The position numbers and the translations under genes were made by a program. The notes below the pieces were generated by a model that was not told where the DNA came from, searched no databases, and worked only from the letters and a program-made list of their open reading frames with translations. This document shows positions 37,767 through 46,519 of a DNA stretch of 64,000 nt, piece after piece. The stretch comes from Caldifarciminota bacterium (GTDB lineage: Bacteria; Hydrothermota; Tepidihabitantia; SM23-42). Location: contig CP070705.1 of assembly GCA_020349965.1 (NCBI GenBank), positions 278,936 to 342,935 of the forward strand, in the 5' to 3' direction. How positions within the stretch are numbered: position 1 is the stretch's first letter; every line of letters begins with the position of its first letter.

Positions 37767-38547
37767 GCGAATGCAGATTTTGAAGATGCTTGAACAAGGA
37801 AAGATAAACGCCCAGGAAGCGGAACGGCTGCTTGAAGCAGTCACTCAGTCAGAAGCAAAGGAAAGGAAGGGAAAGCACAAGATATGGAGCTCAATCGAAG
37901 GTATACCCAAGGTCATCAGTGCCGTGATCGGTAATGCCATCGATGATGCACAATGTCAACGTGAAGGCCCGTTACAATATCCAAAAAAGAAGAAACTGTC
38001 ATTCAACAGCATTAGCGGCGATCTTCAAATCATCGGAACGGATACCGACAAGATCGAGGTTCAGAAGGACGGTCTTGCAAGAATTAGACATGACGATGAA
38101 GCACTGTATATAAAGACACTTAGCGGCGACATACAGATCTCCCTGCCCCGCGCAACAGAGATCTCCATTGCCGGAATATCAGGTGATATGGACATTTCAG
38201 ACACCGCAGGCCCACTGCATATTGAGTCGGTTTCCGGCGACGTCACAGGAAAGAATCTCTCCGGAAGTTTTTCCGGAGAATTTGTTTCGGGCGACATCGA
38301 TCTTGAATACAACAAGGTCGATGAGATCAACATAAGATCGCGGAGCGGTGATGTGAACCTCATTCTCAGCAAGAAAGTGGAGGCGAAAATCGAGCTCGAA
38401 AGCAGAGCCGGAAACATCTCCTGTGAATTCGAATTAAAGGATGAAGAAAGAACCGACCATGAGGTCAAGGGTATCATCAACAGGGCAACTGGTGAGATTG
38501 AAATAAAAAGCAAATCCGGCAATATTTCCGTCAGGGAGAAGGCGTAG
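37759..38547 (+). CDS. DUF4097 beta-helix protein with SHOCT-like N-terminus (YvlB/LiaX-like)
   Basis: About 262 residues. The N-terminal segment (ERMQILKMLEQGKINAQEAERLLEAV) is paralogous to that of the preceding protein. Residues ~85-260 hold at least seven repeats of a SISGDx-hydrophobic-x-hydrophobic pattern (FNSISGDLQI, KTLSGDIQI, AGISGDMDI, ESVSGDVTG, RSRSGDVNL, KSKSGNISV) typical of DUF4097 beta-solenoids. The TTG at 37759 was chosen because GGAGGT ends 5 nt before it; 37726 would overlap the upstream gene by 41 nt. In Firmicutes such proteins act in cell-envelope stress sensing; here the role is inferred. Confidence 0.78.
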   Translation: MNERMQILKMLEQGKINAQEAERLLEAVTQSEAKERKGKHKIWSSIEGIPKVISAVIGNAIDDAQCQREGPLQYPKKKKLSFNSISGDLQIIGTDTDKIEVQKDGLARIRHDDEALYIKTLSGDIQISLPRATEISIAGISGDMDISDTAGPLHIESVSGDVTGKNLSGSFSGEFVSGDIDLEYNKVDEINIRSRSGDVNLILSKKVEAKIELESRAGNISCEFELKDEERTDHEVKGIINRATGEIEIKSKSGNISVREKA

Positions 38548-38659
38548 GCCCCGGACACACCAAAGGAATGGAAGGCCGCTTAAATCAGGGGGCTTCATTA
38601 CTTGCTATATGCATGATCCTCCCTTTGCCGACGGTTAAATACTGGCTTTGACGCAAGTA

Positions 38660-38687
38660 TTGACAAACACGCCGGATTGTGTATATT
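38660..38687 (+). promoter_or_regulatory. distal promoter P1 of the tuf-S10 operon
   Basis: TTGACA (38660-38665), 16-nt spacer, TATATT (38682-38687). The predicted leader is ~143 nt and contains the hairpin at 38737-38760. Confidence 0.7.
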
Positions 38688-38736
38688 AAGATATAATTCT
38701 GGTGAGTAGAGATTCAAGGGCTGCCTCTTACAGCAC

Positions 38737-38760
38737 GTCCAGGGCAATTGGTGCCTGGAC
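38737..38760 (+). other. hairpin in the tuf leader
   Basis: A perfect 7-bp inverted repeat GTCCAGG/CCTGGAC with a 10-nt loop lies between the two tuf promoters, so only P1 transcripts carry it. It is not followed by a T run directly, so it is not a clear terminator; it may be a protein-binding or attenuation element. Confidence 0.5.
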
Positions 38761-38770
38761 TATATCCCTA

Positions 38771-38798
38771 TTGACTTATTTATATTTTTATATATAAT
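38771..38798 (+). promoter_or_regulatory. proximal promoter P2 of the tuf-S10 operon
   Basis: TTGACT (38771-38776), 16-nt AT-rich spacer, TATAAT (38793-38798). Predicted leader ~32 nt with an AAGGAGG ribosome site at 38824-38830 before the ATG at 38837. Confidence 0.8.
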
Positions 38799-38836
38799 AA
38801 TTGTTTGTGTAAAAAGCAAGGCTAAGGAGGCATATT

Positions 38837-39875
38837 ATGGCGAAACAGAAGTTTGAGCGGACGAAGCCGCATGTTAACATTGGGACGATTGGGCATGTTG
38901 ATCATGGTAAGACGGCTTTGACGGCGGCGATTACGAAGGCGTTGGAGAAGAAGGGTTTAGCGCATTTTATGAGTTATGATGAGGTGGCGAAGGCTTCGGA
39001 GGCGCATGGTCGGCGGGATGAGACGAAGATTTTGACGATTGCGATCAGTCATGTTGAGTATGAGACGGACAATCGGCATTATGCGCACATTGATTGTCCG
39101 GGGCATGCTGATTATATTAAGAATATGATTACTGGTGCGGCGCAGATGGATGGGGCGATTTTGGTGGTTAGTGCGGTTGATGGTCCGATGCCGCAGACGC
39201 GGGAGCATATTTTGTTGGCGCGTCAGGTGAATGTGCCGGCGATTGTTGTTTTTATCAACAAGGTGGATTTGGTGACCGATCCGGAGATTTTGGATTTAGT
39301 GGAGTTGGAGGTGCGGGAGTTGTTATCGAAGTATGAGTTTCCGGGGGATGATATTCCGGTGATTCGGGGTAGTGCGTTAGCGGCGATGCAGGCTTCGGGT
39401 GGGGTTGATGATGCGGTCTTTGAGCCGGTTTGGAAGTTGATGGCGGCGGTTGACAGTTATATTCCGACCCCGGAGCGGGATGTTGACAAGCCGTTTTTGT
39501 TAGCGATTGAGGATATTTTTTCGATTACTGGTCGGGGGACGGTGGTGACTGGTCGTGTTGAGCGGGGTCAATTGAAGCCGGGTGAGGAGATTGAGATTGT
39601 TGGTTTTGGTAAGCGTTTTAAGACGGTGGCGACTTCGTTGGAGATGTTTCGTAAGATTTTGGATTCGGGTGAGGCGGGTGACAATGTTGGTATTTTGTTG
39701 CGTGGTGTTGGTAAGGATGATGTTTATCGTGGGATGGTGGTGAGTAAGCCGGGCAGTATCAATCCGCATCATCGTTTCAATGCTGAGGTTTATGTTTTGA
39801 AGCAGGAGGAGGGTGGTCGTCATACGCCGTTTTTCAATGGTTATCGGCCGCAGTTTTATGTTCGGACGACCGATG
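38837..39875 (+). other. tuf segment with aberrant G/T-ending codon use
   Basis: Leu is almost only TTG/TTA, Val GTT/GTG, Ala GCG, Ile ATT and Gly GGT/GGG through this segment, while the last ~57 codons of the same gene use GTC, ATC, GGC, GCC and CTC. The switch falls near the codons for [10 protein letters not shown]. It looks like a mosaic or gene-conversion boundary, though assembly chimerism cannot be excluded. Confidence 0.75.
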
Positions 39876-40048
39876 TTACCGGCGTTGTCAAGTTGCCGCA
39901 GGGCGTCGAGATGGTCATGCCGGGCGACAATGCCAATCTTGAGATCGAGCTGATCAGTCCGGTGGCGATCGAGCAAGGCCTCCGCTTCGCCATCCGCGAA
40001 GGCGGACGCACCGTCGGCGCCGGCGTCGTCACTAAAATACTCGAATAA
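38837..40048 (+). CDS. tuf: translation elongation factor EF-Tu
   Basis: 403 residues, full length. GTP-binding motifs GHVDHGKT (19-26), DCPGHAD (~80-86) and NKVD (~135-138) are intact. It carries aminoacyl-tRNA to the ribosome. The region before HVEYET reads [20 protein letters not shown] instead of the common KARGITINTS: the Mg-binding Thr is kept but the RGITI consensus is not. It heads the S10 operon rather than following fusA. Most striking is its codon use: until about 39875 nearly all codons end in G or T (GCG, TTG, GTT, ATT, CGG), then it switches to the C-rich style of the neighbours. Confidence 0.96.
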   Translation: MAKQKFERTKPHVNIGTIGHVDHGKTALTAAITKALEKKGLAHFMSYDEVAKASEAHGRRDETKILTIAISHVEYETDNRHYAHIDCPGHADYIKNMITGAAQMDGAILVVSAVDGPMPQTREHILLARQVNVPAIVVFINKVDLVTDPEILDLVELEVRELLSKYEFPGDDIPVIRGSALAAMQASGGVDDAVFEPVWKLMAAVDSYIPTPERDVDKPFLLAIEDIFSITGRGTVVTGRVERGQLKPGEEIEIVGFGKRFKTVATSLEMFRKILDSGEAGDNVGILLRGVGKDDVYRGMVVSKPGSINPHHRFNAEVYVLKQEEGGRHTPFFNGYRPQFYVRTTDVTGVVKLPQGVEMVMPGDNANLEIELISPVAIEQGLRFAIREGGRTVGAGVVTKILE

Positions 40049-40353
40049 TGAATAAACTAAGAATAAGACTGAAATCATACGACCACCGTATCCTTGACCA
40101 GTCGGTGAAATCTATCGTCGAGACCGTCAAGCGTTTCGGTGTCAACATGTCCGGACCAGTGCCGCTGCCAACGGAGCGTTCACTCTACACGGTCCTACGT
40201 TCACCTCACGTCGACAAGAAATCACGCGAGCAATTCGAACTACGCGTCCACAAGAGGCTCATTGAATTGAGCGACGTCACACCCGATATCATTGACGCTT
40301 TGAATAAACTCGAGATACCTGCGGGCGTTTACATTGAAGTAAAGGCAATGTGA
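40048..40353 (+). CDS. rpsJ: 30S ribosomal protein S10
   Basis: 101 residues ([15 protein letters not shown] start; [29 protein letters not shown] core), normal length. S10 is in the 30S head and, as NusE, joins antitermination complexes. The ATG shares one base with the tuf stop (TAATG), so translation is coupled. Confidence 0.97.
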   Translation: MNKLRIRLKSYDHRILDQSVKSIVETVKRFGVNMSGPVPLPTERSLYTVLRSPHVDKKSREQFELRVHKRLIELSDVTPDIIDALNKLEIPAGVYIEVKAM

Positions 40354-40355
40354 TC

Positions 40356-40970
40356 ATGATTGGTATTGTTGGCAAGAAGATTGGAATGTCCCAGATATTC
40401 ACCGAAAAAGGTGAATTGACTCCGGTCAGCATCGTGCAAGCAGGCCCTTGTCCGATCCTTCAGGTGAAGAATGAGGACCACGATGGCTACAAAGCAATAC
40501 AACTTGGGTTCGGGACGAAGAAACGAGTGAACAAACCTATGGCCGGACATCTGAAGAAATCAAAAATTGCTTCGGCAGCCCGTATTTTGGAAATAAATGT
40601 CGAGGAACCCGGAAAGTACAAGGTCGGCGATAGCATCGATGTCACGGTTTTCGCAAATGGCGACAAGGTATCGGTCATCGGCTGGACCAAGGGCCGAGGT
40701 TTCACGGGCGGCGTCAAAAGATGGGGATGGAAAGGCGGTCCGGCGACCCACGGGTCGATGGCACATCGAAGAATCGGTTCTGCCGGCGCGGGCTCTGCAC
40801 CAGGCAGGATATGGAAGAACAAAACGATGCCCGGCAGGTACGGTAACGAGCGGGTGACGGTGAAGAACCTGCGCGTTGTCAAAGTGGAGAAAGAAAAGAA
40901 TATGCTCTACCTCAAAGGCGCGGTACCAGGAGCGCGCAACGGCTACCTCATAATAACAAAGGATGAATGA
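40356..40970 (+). CDS. rplC: 50S ribosomal protein L3
   Basis: About 204 residues. GIVGKKIGMSQIF at the start and KGRGFTGGVKRWGWKGGPATHG (two halves around residues 115-136) identify L3, an early-assembling 50S protein. I set the start at the ATG at 40356 (MIGIVGKK, as in most L3 proteins) rather than the GTG at 40350; both are in frame. Confidence 0.95.
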   Translation: MIGIVGKKIGMSQIFTEKGELTPVSIVQAGPCPILQVKNEDHDGYKAIQLGFGTKKRVNKPMAGHLKKSKIASAARILEINVEEPGKYKVGDSIDVTVFANGDKVSVIGWTKGRGFTGGVKRWGWKGGPATHGSMAHRRIGSAGAGSAPGRIWKNKTMPGRYGNERVTVKNLRVVKVEKEKNMLYLKGAVPGARNGYLIITKDE

Positions 40971-41602
40971 TGCAGACGAAGTTATTCGACAAAAATGGTA
41001 AGGAAAGCGGAACCGTCGAACTGGGTGAGAAAATATTCAACCGGAAGGTGAACAAAACCCTGCTATGGGAAGCGGTCAATGCAATCCGTGACAATATGAG
41101 AAACGGTAATGCCAGCACCAAAATGAAGGCAGAAGTGAGAGGTGGCGGCAAGAAACCCTGGCGACAGAAGGGTATCGGCTGGGCAAGGCATGGCAGCATA
41201 CGCTCGCCTCTCTGGAAAGGTGGCGGCGTGGTCTTCGGTCCGAAACCTAGAGATTACTCGACTTCAATACCGAAAAAGAAGAGAATTGGTGCACTCTTGG
41301 CGTCTTTGAGCGTAAAGGCACAAGAAAACAAGGTTCTGGTCATCGAGGATCTCGTTCTCGATGCACCCAAAACTAAGAATTTTATCCAGATAATGAAAGA
41401 CATAAATATCGGCAAAGCCAAGATCCTCGTAACAGTTGATGAAGTCAACAAGAATACGTTGCTCGCAAGCCGCAACGTACCCAATATCTATTTGAAGAGA
41501 GCCAACGATATCAATTGTTATGATGTGCTATTGGCCGAGTACATACTCATCACACGGAAAGGACTGGAAAAATTGGAGCAGCGATGCGTACCGAAAAAGT
41601 AA
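40967..41602 (+). CDS. rplD: 50S ribosomal protein L4
   Basis: 211 residues. The extended loop with GGGKKPWRQKGIGWARHGSIRSP (~residues 60-82) that reaches into the exit tunnel identifies L4. In some bacteria L4 represses its own S10 operon; no leader target is obvious here. ATG at 40967 or the adjacent ATG at 40970, which has better spacing to AAAGGA, could be used. Confidence 0.95.
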   Translation: MMQTKLFDKNGKESGTVELGEKIFNRKVNKTLLWEAVNAIRDNMRNGNASTKMKAEVRGGGKKPWRQKGIGWARHGSIRSPLWKGGGVVFGPKPRDYSTSIPKKKRIGALLASLSVKAQENKVLVIEDLVLDAPKTKNFIQIMKDINIGKAKILVTVDEVNKNTLLASRNVPNIYLKRANDINCYDVLLAEYILITRKGLEKLEQRCVPKK

Positions 41603-41868
41603 TCAAGAAAGCACTTATAACGGAAAAGGCAGATCGAATGCGGGAGATCAATTGCTACCAGTTCGAAGTGGCAAAGCAAGCGAACAAACGCGAAATCAAG
41701 AATGCCGTTGAGAAGCTATTCGGGGTAGACGTCATAGACGTCAAGACGGCAAACTTCCGCGGCAAGCCGAAGAGAATGGGGATCTCATTCGGGTACAAGA
41801 CGGGTTACAAGAAAGCAACGGTGACGCTCAAGCCCGGCCAGAAAATAGAATTGATAGAGGGTGTGTGA
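41584..41868 (+). CDS. rplW: 50S ribosomal protein L23
   Basis: 94 residues; [21 protein letters not shown] at the start and [19 protein letters not shown] are typical. L23 sits at the tunnel exit and docks trigger factor and SRP. It overlaps rplD by 19 nt. Confidence 0.95.
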   Translation: MRTEKVIKKALITEKADRMREINCYQFEVAKQANKREIKNAVEKLFGVDVIDVKTANFRGKPKRMGISFGYKTGYKKATVTLKPGQKIELIEGV

Positions 41869-42689
41869 TGGCGACCAAAAAGTACAAACCCACTTCACCG
41901 GCGCGCCGCTTTTACAGTGTGAACAAGCCAGCGGTTACCAGGGCCAAACCGGAGAAGTCACTCTCCTTCAGCAAGAGGAAGAGCGGAGGGCGTAACAACC
42001 TCGGGAGAATCACGGCGAGGCACCGTGGCGGAGGTCATCGAAAGAAGATCAGGGTCGTAGATTTTCGCAGAGACAAGGTCGACATTCCGGCACAGGTTCA
42101 GGCGATCGAGTATGATCCAAATCGCAGCGCTCTACTCGCCCTACTCAGTTACAAAGACGGTGAAAAGCGCTATATCATCGCCCCCGACGGACTTCAGGTA
42201 GGAGACACCATCGTTTCTGGCGACAACACACAGATAAAGATCGGCAATTGCATGCCGCTCGCCAACATTCCTCTCGGTGTCGAGATCCATGCGGTCGAAT
42301 TGACACCCATGAAGGGTGCTCAGCTCGTAAGAGGCGCCGGCCTCTCATGTCAGATACTCGCCAAAGAGGGCAAGTATGCTCATATAAAGTTGCCATCAGG
42401 TGAACTCAGATTGATCGATTCGAGATGCCGTGCAACGATCGGCAAAGTATCCAATACCCTTCATTCGAGTATATCGATCGGTAAAGCTGGAAGAAAACGC
42501 CACATGGGCGTCAGGCCGCATGTTCGGGGTGTCGCCATGAACCCGATCGACCACCCCATGGGCGGCGGAGAAGGACGTTCACACGGCGGCCGTCAACCCA
42601 CATCGCCGTGGGGATGGCTCACCAAAGGCAAGAAAACGCGCAAACCGAACAAGCCATCAGCCAAATTTATCTTGAAAAGGAGAAAGTAA
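41868..42689 (+). CDS. rplB: 50S ribosomal protein L2
   Basis: 273 residues from the ATG at 41868, which overlaps the rplW stop as TGATG; an in-frame GTG 3 nt earlier is less likely. The C-terminal [21 protein letters not shown] segment carries the conserved His needed near the peptidyl-transferase centre, and [18 protein letters not shown] is seen early. Confidence 0.97.
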   Translation: MATKKYKPTSPARRFYSVNKPAVTRAKPEKSLSFSKRKSGGRNNLGRITARHRGGGHRKKIRVVDFRRDKVDIPAQVQAIEYDPNRSALLALLSYKDGEKRYIIAPDGLQVGDTIVSGDNTQIKIGNCMPLANIPLGVEIHAVELTPMKGAQLVRGAGLSCQILAKEGKYAHIKLPSGELRLIDSRCRATIGKVSNTLHSSISIGKAGRKRHMGVRPHVRGVAMNPIDHPMGGGEGRSHGGRQPTSPWGWLTKGKKTRKPNKPSAKFILKRRK

Positions 42690-42982
42690 TGTCGAGAGCC
42701 CTGAAGAAAGGTCCTTACGTCGACGCGAAATTGATGAAGAAGATTACCCGGTTGATCGACAGCGGCGAAAAGAAGATCATCAAAACGTGGGCACGGAATT
42801 CGATCATCCCACCCGAGTTCGTTGGATTTACTGTTGCCGTCCACAATGGAAATCGGTTCATTCCAGTGTACATAACGGAAAGGATGGTTGGCCATAAGCT
42901 GGGCGAGTTTGCATCCACAAGAACGTTCCGTATCCACTCAGGAACGAGAAAGGCAGAGAAAGAAAGAGAGTTTGAGAAATGA
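42689..42982 (+). CDS. rpsS: 30S ribosomal protein S19
   Basis: 97 residues from [35 protein letters not shown] is the family core. The ATG overlaps the rplB stop (TAATG). The frame is open upstream over rplB but without similarity. S19 binds the 30S head with S13. Confidence 0.97.
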   Translation: MSRALKKGPYVDAKLMKKITRLIDSGEKKIIKTWARNSIIPPEFVGFTVAVHNGNRFIPVYITERMVGHKLGEFASTRTFRIHSGTRKAEKEREFEK

Positions 42983-43344
42983 TCGCCCGTGCGATAAAGA
43001 GGTATGAACGGATTTCTCCGCGGAAAGTAAAAATGATACTCGATGTGATCAGGGGAAAGGGTATTCTCGAGGCCCGCGCATTACTCCAGTTCCATCCATC
43101 CCGGTCCAAGATCCCCGTTCTCAAAACCCTCAATTCCGCCGTAGCGAATTTCAAGAGTAACGTCGGCACGATCCGCGTTGACGATAGTGAGCTGTTCGTG
43201 AAGGAAGCAAGTGTCGATGCAGGACCGGCGCTCAAGCGCTGGAGACCAGGATTCCGCGGCACCGCTGACATGATACGAAGAAGAACCTGTCACATCAAAG
43301 TAACCGTCGATTCACTCGAACCGATCGTGAAGAAGGGAGGCTAA
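42979..43344 (+). CDS. rplV: 50S ribosomal protein L22
   Basis: 121 residues, slightly longer than usual. [22 protein letters not shown] and the tunnel-loop region [18 protein letters not shown] identify L22. It overlaps rpsS by 4 nt (ATGA). Confidence 0.96.
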   Translation: MIARAIKRYERISPRKVKMILDVIRGKGILEARALLQFHPSRSKIPVLKTLNSAVANFKSNVGTIRVDDSELFVKEASVDAGPALKRWRPGFRGTADMIRRRTCHIKVTVDSLEPIVKKGG

Positions 43345-43967
43345 TGGGTCAGAAAACGCATCCGATTGGATTCCGGCTGGGAATTACCAAGGATTGGAAA
43401 TCCAAATGGTTTGATCAACAGAATTACGGCAAGCTCATTGCCGAAGATTATTCGGTGCGCCGCTATTTATATCAGAGACTTTCTGATGCGATGCTGTCCG
43501 ATATCGTAATTAGAAGACTTTCAAATCGTGTCATCATTTCCATCTATACTGCCCAGCCGGGCAAGGTCATCGGCAAGGGCGGTGAAGAGATCAAAAAGCT
43601 GCGTGAAGAGGTCAAGAGTCTGATCGACAAAGACGTTGCGATCAATATCGAGGAGATCAGAATGCCCGAACTCGATGCGTTCTTGGTCGCGCAGAATATC
43701 GCGCGGCAGATCAAACAGAGAATTTCCCACCGGCGCGCCATGAAACGTGCGATTATCTCGGCAATGAAGATTGGTGCGCGTGGCATAAAGGTCGCCTGTT
43801 CAGGCAGGCTAGGGGGATCTGAAATCGCTCGGACCGAATGGTACCCGGAAGGAAGAGTCCCGCTACAGACGATCAATGCAGATATCGATTATGCATGTTC
43901 AACCGCGTTCACCATATACGGCACGGTTGGGGTGAAGGTCTGGATCTACAAAGGAGAAGCGCACTAA
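43344..43967 (+). CDS. rpsC: 30S ribosomal protein S3
   Basis: 207 residues. [22 protein letters not shown] start, a KH domain with [15 protein letters not shown] (~73-87) and the C-terminal [24 protein letters not shown]3 forms the mRNA entry helicase site with S4 and S5. It shares one base with the rplV stop. Confidence 0.97.
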   Translation: MGQKTHPIGFRLGITKDWKSKWFDQQNYGKLIAEDYSVRRYLYQRLSDAMLSDIVIRRLSNRVIISIYTAQPGKVIGKGGEEIKKLREEVKSLIDKDVAINIEEIRMPELDAFLVAQNIARQIKQRISHRRAMKRAIISAMKIGARGIKVACSGRLGGSEIARTEWYPEGRVPLQTINADIDYACSTAFTIYGTVGVKVWIYKGEAH

Positions 43968-44398
43968 TGCTCGAACCAAAGAAAACGAAATACCGCAAGC
44001 ACCATCGAGGACGCCGTAGCGGAAAGGCGACAAGCGGTAATTCCATTGCATTTGGCGAGTATGGCCTCGTCGCACTGGAACCGGCATGGATCACGGCCCG
44101 GCAGATCGAAGCTTCCCGTGTGGCAATAGCGCATCAGATGAAGAAGGGCGGAAAACTCTGGGTCAGGATATTCCCGGATAAACCAGTGACGAAGAAACCT
44201 GCAGAAACGAGGATGGGAAAAGGTAAGGGCGCTCCCGAATTCTGGGTGAGCGTCGTCAAACCAGGGCGTATAATATTTGAACTCGAAGGCATGGCTGCAG
44301 GTGATGCTCAGCATCTTCTGCGACTCGCGGCGAATAAATTGCCGATGAAAACAAGATTTGTCAGACGAGAAGTGGGTATAAGATATGAAGGTTTTTGA
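43967..44398 (+). CDS. rplP: 50S ribosomal protein L16
   Basis: 143 residues from [38 protein letters not shown] and [20 protein letters not shown] are family cores. An upstream open frame overlaps rpsC and is not L16. It organises the A-site side of the 50S and reaches the tRNA elbow. Confidence 0.96.
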   Translation: MLEPKKTKYRKHHRGRRSGKATSGNSIAFGEYGLVALEPAWITARQIEASRVAIAHQMKKGGKLWVRIFPDKPVTKKPAETRMGKGKGAPEFWVSVVKPGRIIFELEGMAAGDAQHLLRLAANKLPMKTRFVRREVGIRYEGF

Positions 44399-44639
44399 AC
44401 TGAGAGAGAAGACACGCGAAGAATTGAAGGATATGCTGAACGGTCTCCACCGCGAACTGTTCAATCTCCACCTTCGTCGCGGTGCTCAGGAACTGCCGAA
44501 TCCACTAAGATTACGTACCCTGCGCCGTGAAATTGCACGCATAAAGACGATTCTACGTGAGGATGAAATGGGCCTAAAAACACTGCTGCAACCCTCGAAG
44601 GTAGCGCCGAAAACCAAGAAAGGAGACAAAGGTGCGTAG
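44385..44639 (+). CDS. rpmC: 50S ribosomal protein L29
   Basis: 84 residues. [25 protein letters not shown] and [17 protein letters not shown] fit L29. A basic C-terminal extension (~18 residues, ending [10 protein letters not shown]) makes it longer than the typical 60-70. It overlaps rplP by 14 nt and rpsQ by 8 nt. Confidence 0.93.
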   Translation: MKVFELREKTREELKDMLNGLHRELFNLHLRRGAQELPNPLRLRTLRREIARIKTILREDEMGLKTLLQPSKVAPKTKKGDKGA

Positions 44640-44865
44640 AAGGAGAACCGGCACAGTGACCAGCGACAAACCGAACAAGACCGTCGTCGTCAGAATCACG
44701 ACTTACGACAAGCACCCCCTCTACAAGAAGTATATCAGGAAGCGAACGAATGTGTACGCACACGACGAGAAGAATGAGTACAAGAAGGGCGAAAAGGTCA
44801 TGATCGAAGAGACGCGGCCCCTCTCCAAACTCAAACGCTGGCGGGTGATTAGGAGAATCAAGTGA
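44632..44865 (+). CDS. rpsQ: 30S ribosomal protein S17
   Basis: 77 residues from a GTG preceded by [26 protein letters not shown] and the later [21 protein letters not shown] are the OB-fold cores of S17, an early 16S rRNA binder. Confidence 0.95.
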   Translation: MRRRRTGTVTSDKPNKTVVVRITTYDKHPLYKKYIRKRTNVYAHDEKNEYKKGEKVMIEETRPLSKLKRWRVIRRIK

Positions 44866-45230
44866 TCCAGATCTACTCCCGGCTCAAGGTTTGTGACAAT
44901 ACAGGAGCGCGGGTCGCAATGTGCATACGCGTCAGCGGAAGTTCGAAAACACGCTATGGCTATATCGGAGACATAATCAATGTTTCAATAAAGGATGCCA
45001 TGCCCAACGCCCCGGTCAAGAAGGGAGACAAGGGAAGGGCGGTCATCGTCCGCACAAAGAAAGAGTACAGGCGTGTCGATGGTTCGTACGTAAGGTTCGA
45101 TGACAACGCCTGCGTGCTCATAACGGAGCAGAGGGAACCGAAAGGCACAAGGGTGTTCGGTCCTGTGGCGCGCGAGCTAAGGGAAAAAGGATTCACAAAG
45201 ATCATGTCCTTGGCGAGCGAAGTGGTTTAG
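44862..45230 (+). CDS. rplN: 50S ribosomal protein L14
   Basis: 122 residues, usual length, from a GTG that overlaps the rpsQ stop. [15 protein letters not shown] and the later [22 protein letters not shown] identify it. L14 lies at the subunit interface and contacts L19. Confidence 0.96.
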   Translation: MIQIYSRLKVCDNTGARVAMCIRVSGSSKTRYGYIGDIINVSIKDAMPNAPVKKGDKGRAVIVRTKKEYRRVDGSYVRFDDNACVLITEQREPKGTRVFGPVARELREKGFTKIMSLASEVV

Positions 45231-45239
45231 GAAGCGAGC

Positions 45240-45590
45240 ATGAAGACCAAACAAGGGAAGACCAGAAACAAGCAGCAAACATTCCACATCAGGAAGAACG
45301 ACCTTGTCGAAGTGATAACCGGTGAAGAAAATGAGCGGCGTGGCCGCGTATTAGAAGTTATCCCGGAAAACGCAGCGGCGATCGTTGAAGGCGTTAACCT
45401 CGTCAAAAAACACCAGCGCGCGCGTTCGCAGACAAAGCCATCGGGGATCGTTACTGTTCCTGCCCCGATCCACATCTCCAACCTCGTGCTGATATGCCCG
45501 AGGTGTGGGAAGCAAGCGAAAGTCCGCATGGAAAAAATCGAGAACAAACGCGTAAGAATTTGCAAGAAATGTGGAGAGAGCATTGAATAA
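45240..45590 (+). CDS. rplX: 50S ribosomal protein L24
   Basis: 116 residues. A KOW motif ([21 protein letters not shown], split around residues 17-37) and [21 protein letters not shown] with two CxxC pairs (CPRC, CKKC) that could bind zinc. L24 starts 50S assembly. Confidence 0.95.
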   Translation: MKTKQGKTRNKQQTFHIRKNDLVEVITGEENERRGRVLEVIPENAAAIVEGVNLVKKHQRARSQTKPSGIVTVPAPIHISNLVLICPRCGKQAKVRMEKIENKRVRICKKCGESIE

Positions 45591-46155
45591 GCACAAAGTC
45601 AGTGATTACAAACCGAGATTGAAGCGCTATTACAATGACGAACTGCGGCAGGTACTGATGAAGCAGCTTAGTTACAAAAACGTGTACCAGGTACCGGCAC
45701 TCAAGAAGGTCGTTATAAATGTCGGGCTTGGAGAGGCCGTGAACGATCCCAAGGTCCTCGAAATAGTACGCGATGACCTTGCCCGCGTGACCGGTCAGAT
45801 CCCCGTACAGACACGTGCCAAGCGCCCGATATCCAATTTCAAGATACGGAAGGGAATGGTCATTGGACTCAAGATAACGCTCAGGGGAACACGAATGTAT
45901 GAATTCTTCGACCGCTTCGTCAATTTTGCGGCGCCGAGAATAAGAGACTTCCGTGGTTTTTCGAGGGATTCTTTCGACGGACGCGGCAGTTACAATATCG
46001 GGCTTTCAGAACAAACGATATTCCCGGAAATTGAATATGATAAGATAAAGAAGGTATTCGGCATGGACATAGCAATCGTCACTTCCGCAAAAAAAGATGA
46101 AGACGCTTTGGCATTGCTGGAAGGACTGGGCATGCCTTTTGAACGAAAAAAATAG
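45583..46155 (+). CDS. rplE: 50S ribosomal protein L5
   Basis: 190 residues from a TTG at 45583 preceded by GGAGAGAG; a GTG at 45571 is the alternative. [21 protein letters not shown] and [24 protein letters not shown] (in two parts) are family cores. L5 binds 5S rRNA and the P-site tRNA. Confidence 0.95.
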   Translation: MNKHKVSDYKPRLKRYYNDELRQVLMKQLSYKNVYQVPALKKVVINVGLGEAVNDPKVLEIVRDDLARVTGQIPVQTRAKRPISNFKIRKGMVIGLKITLRGTRMYEFFDRFVNFAAPRIRDFRGFSRDSFDGRGSYNIGLSEQTIFPEIEYDKIKKVFGMDIAIVTSAKKDEDALALLEGLGMPFERKK

Positions 46156-46164
46156 AGGAGCCGA

Positions 46165-46350
46165 ATGGCAACATTAGCGTTAATAAATAAGCAGAAGAAA
46201 ACACCAAAACACAAGACTCGAAGATATAACCGTTGCTTCCGGTGCGGCAGAGCCCGCGCATACTATCGCCGGTTCGGCCTGTGCCGTATCTGTTTTCGCG
46301 AGCTTGCCCTCAAAGGTGAATTACCAGGGGTAAGAAAAGCAACCTGGTAG
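46165..46350 (+). CDS. rpsZ: 30S ribosomal protein S14, zinc-binding type
   Basis: 61 residues with the zinc ribbon [20 protein letters not shown] (residues ~24-43), so it is the short C+ type that needs zinc. An AGGAG site precedes it by 6 nt. It is the last ribosomal gene here: rpsH, rplF, rplR, rpsE and the rest of the spc operon do not follow. Confidence 0.96.
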   Translation: MATLALINKQKKTPKHKTRRYNRCFRCGRARAYYRRFGLCRICFRELALKGELPGVRKATW

Positions 46351-46370
46351 AACTCGCTGCGCTCGTCAAA

Positions 46371-46497
46371 CTCTAAATCCTAATCTCTAAATTCTAAATA
46401 GTCTCATAATTCAAATAATAAAATCCAAGCAGTTTTGAGAATTAGGATTTTAGCTATTTGGATCAGTTTAGAATTAAGGATTTAGCACTTAGGATTT
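46371..46497. repeat. AT-rich imperfect inverted repeat after the truncated spc operon
   Basis: Left arm 46371-46400 (CTCTAAATCCTAATCTCTAA then ATTCTAAATA) is matched on the other strand by the right arm 46466-46497 (AAATCCTAAGTGCTAAATCC...ATTCTAAAC). A further AAAATCC/GGATTTT pair lies inside. The base composition differs sharply from the genes around it. It may be a MITE-like or other repetitive intergenic element, and it marks the break in ribosomal gene order. Confidence 0.6.
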
Positions 46498-46519
46498 GAC
46501 CTTTGATTTTCTCCACAAA

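Noticed and set aside
38569-38652. 27-codon frame in front of tuf (MEGRLNQGASLL...)
   Set aside because: No ribosome site of note and no family pattern; probably chance in the intergenic region.
46351-46370. Rho-independent terminator right after rpsZ
   Set aside because: The GC-rich bases there do not form a stable hairpin followed by a T run.
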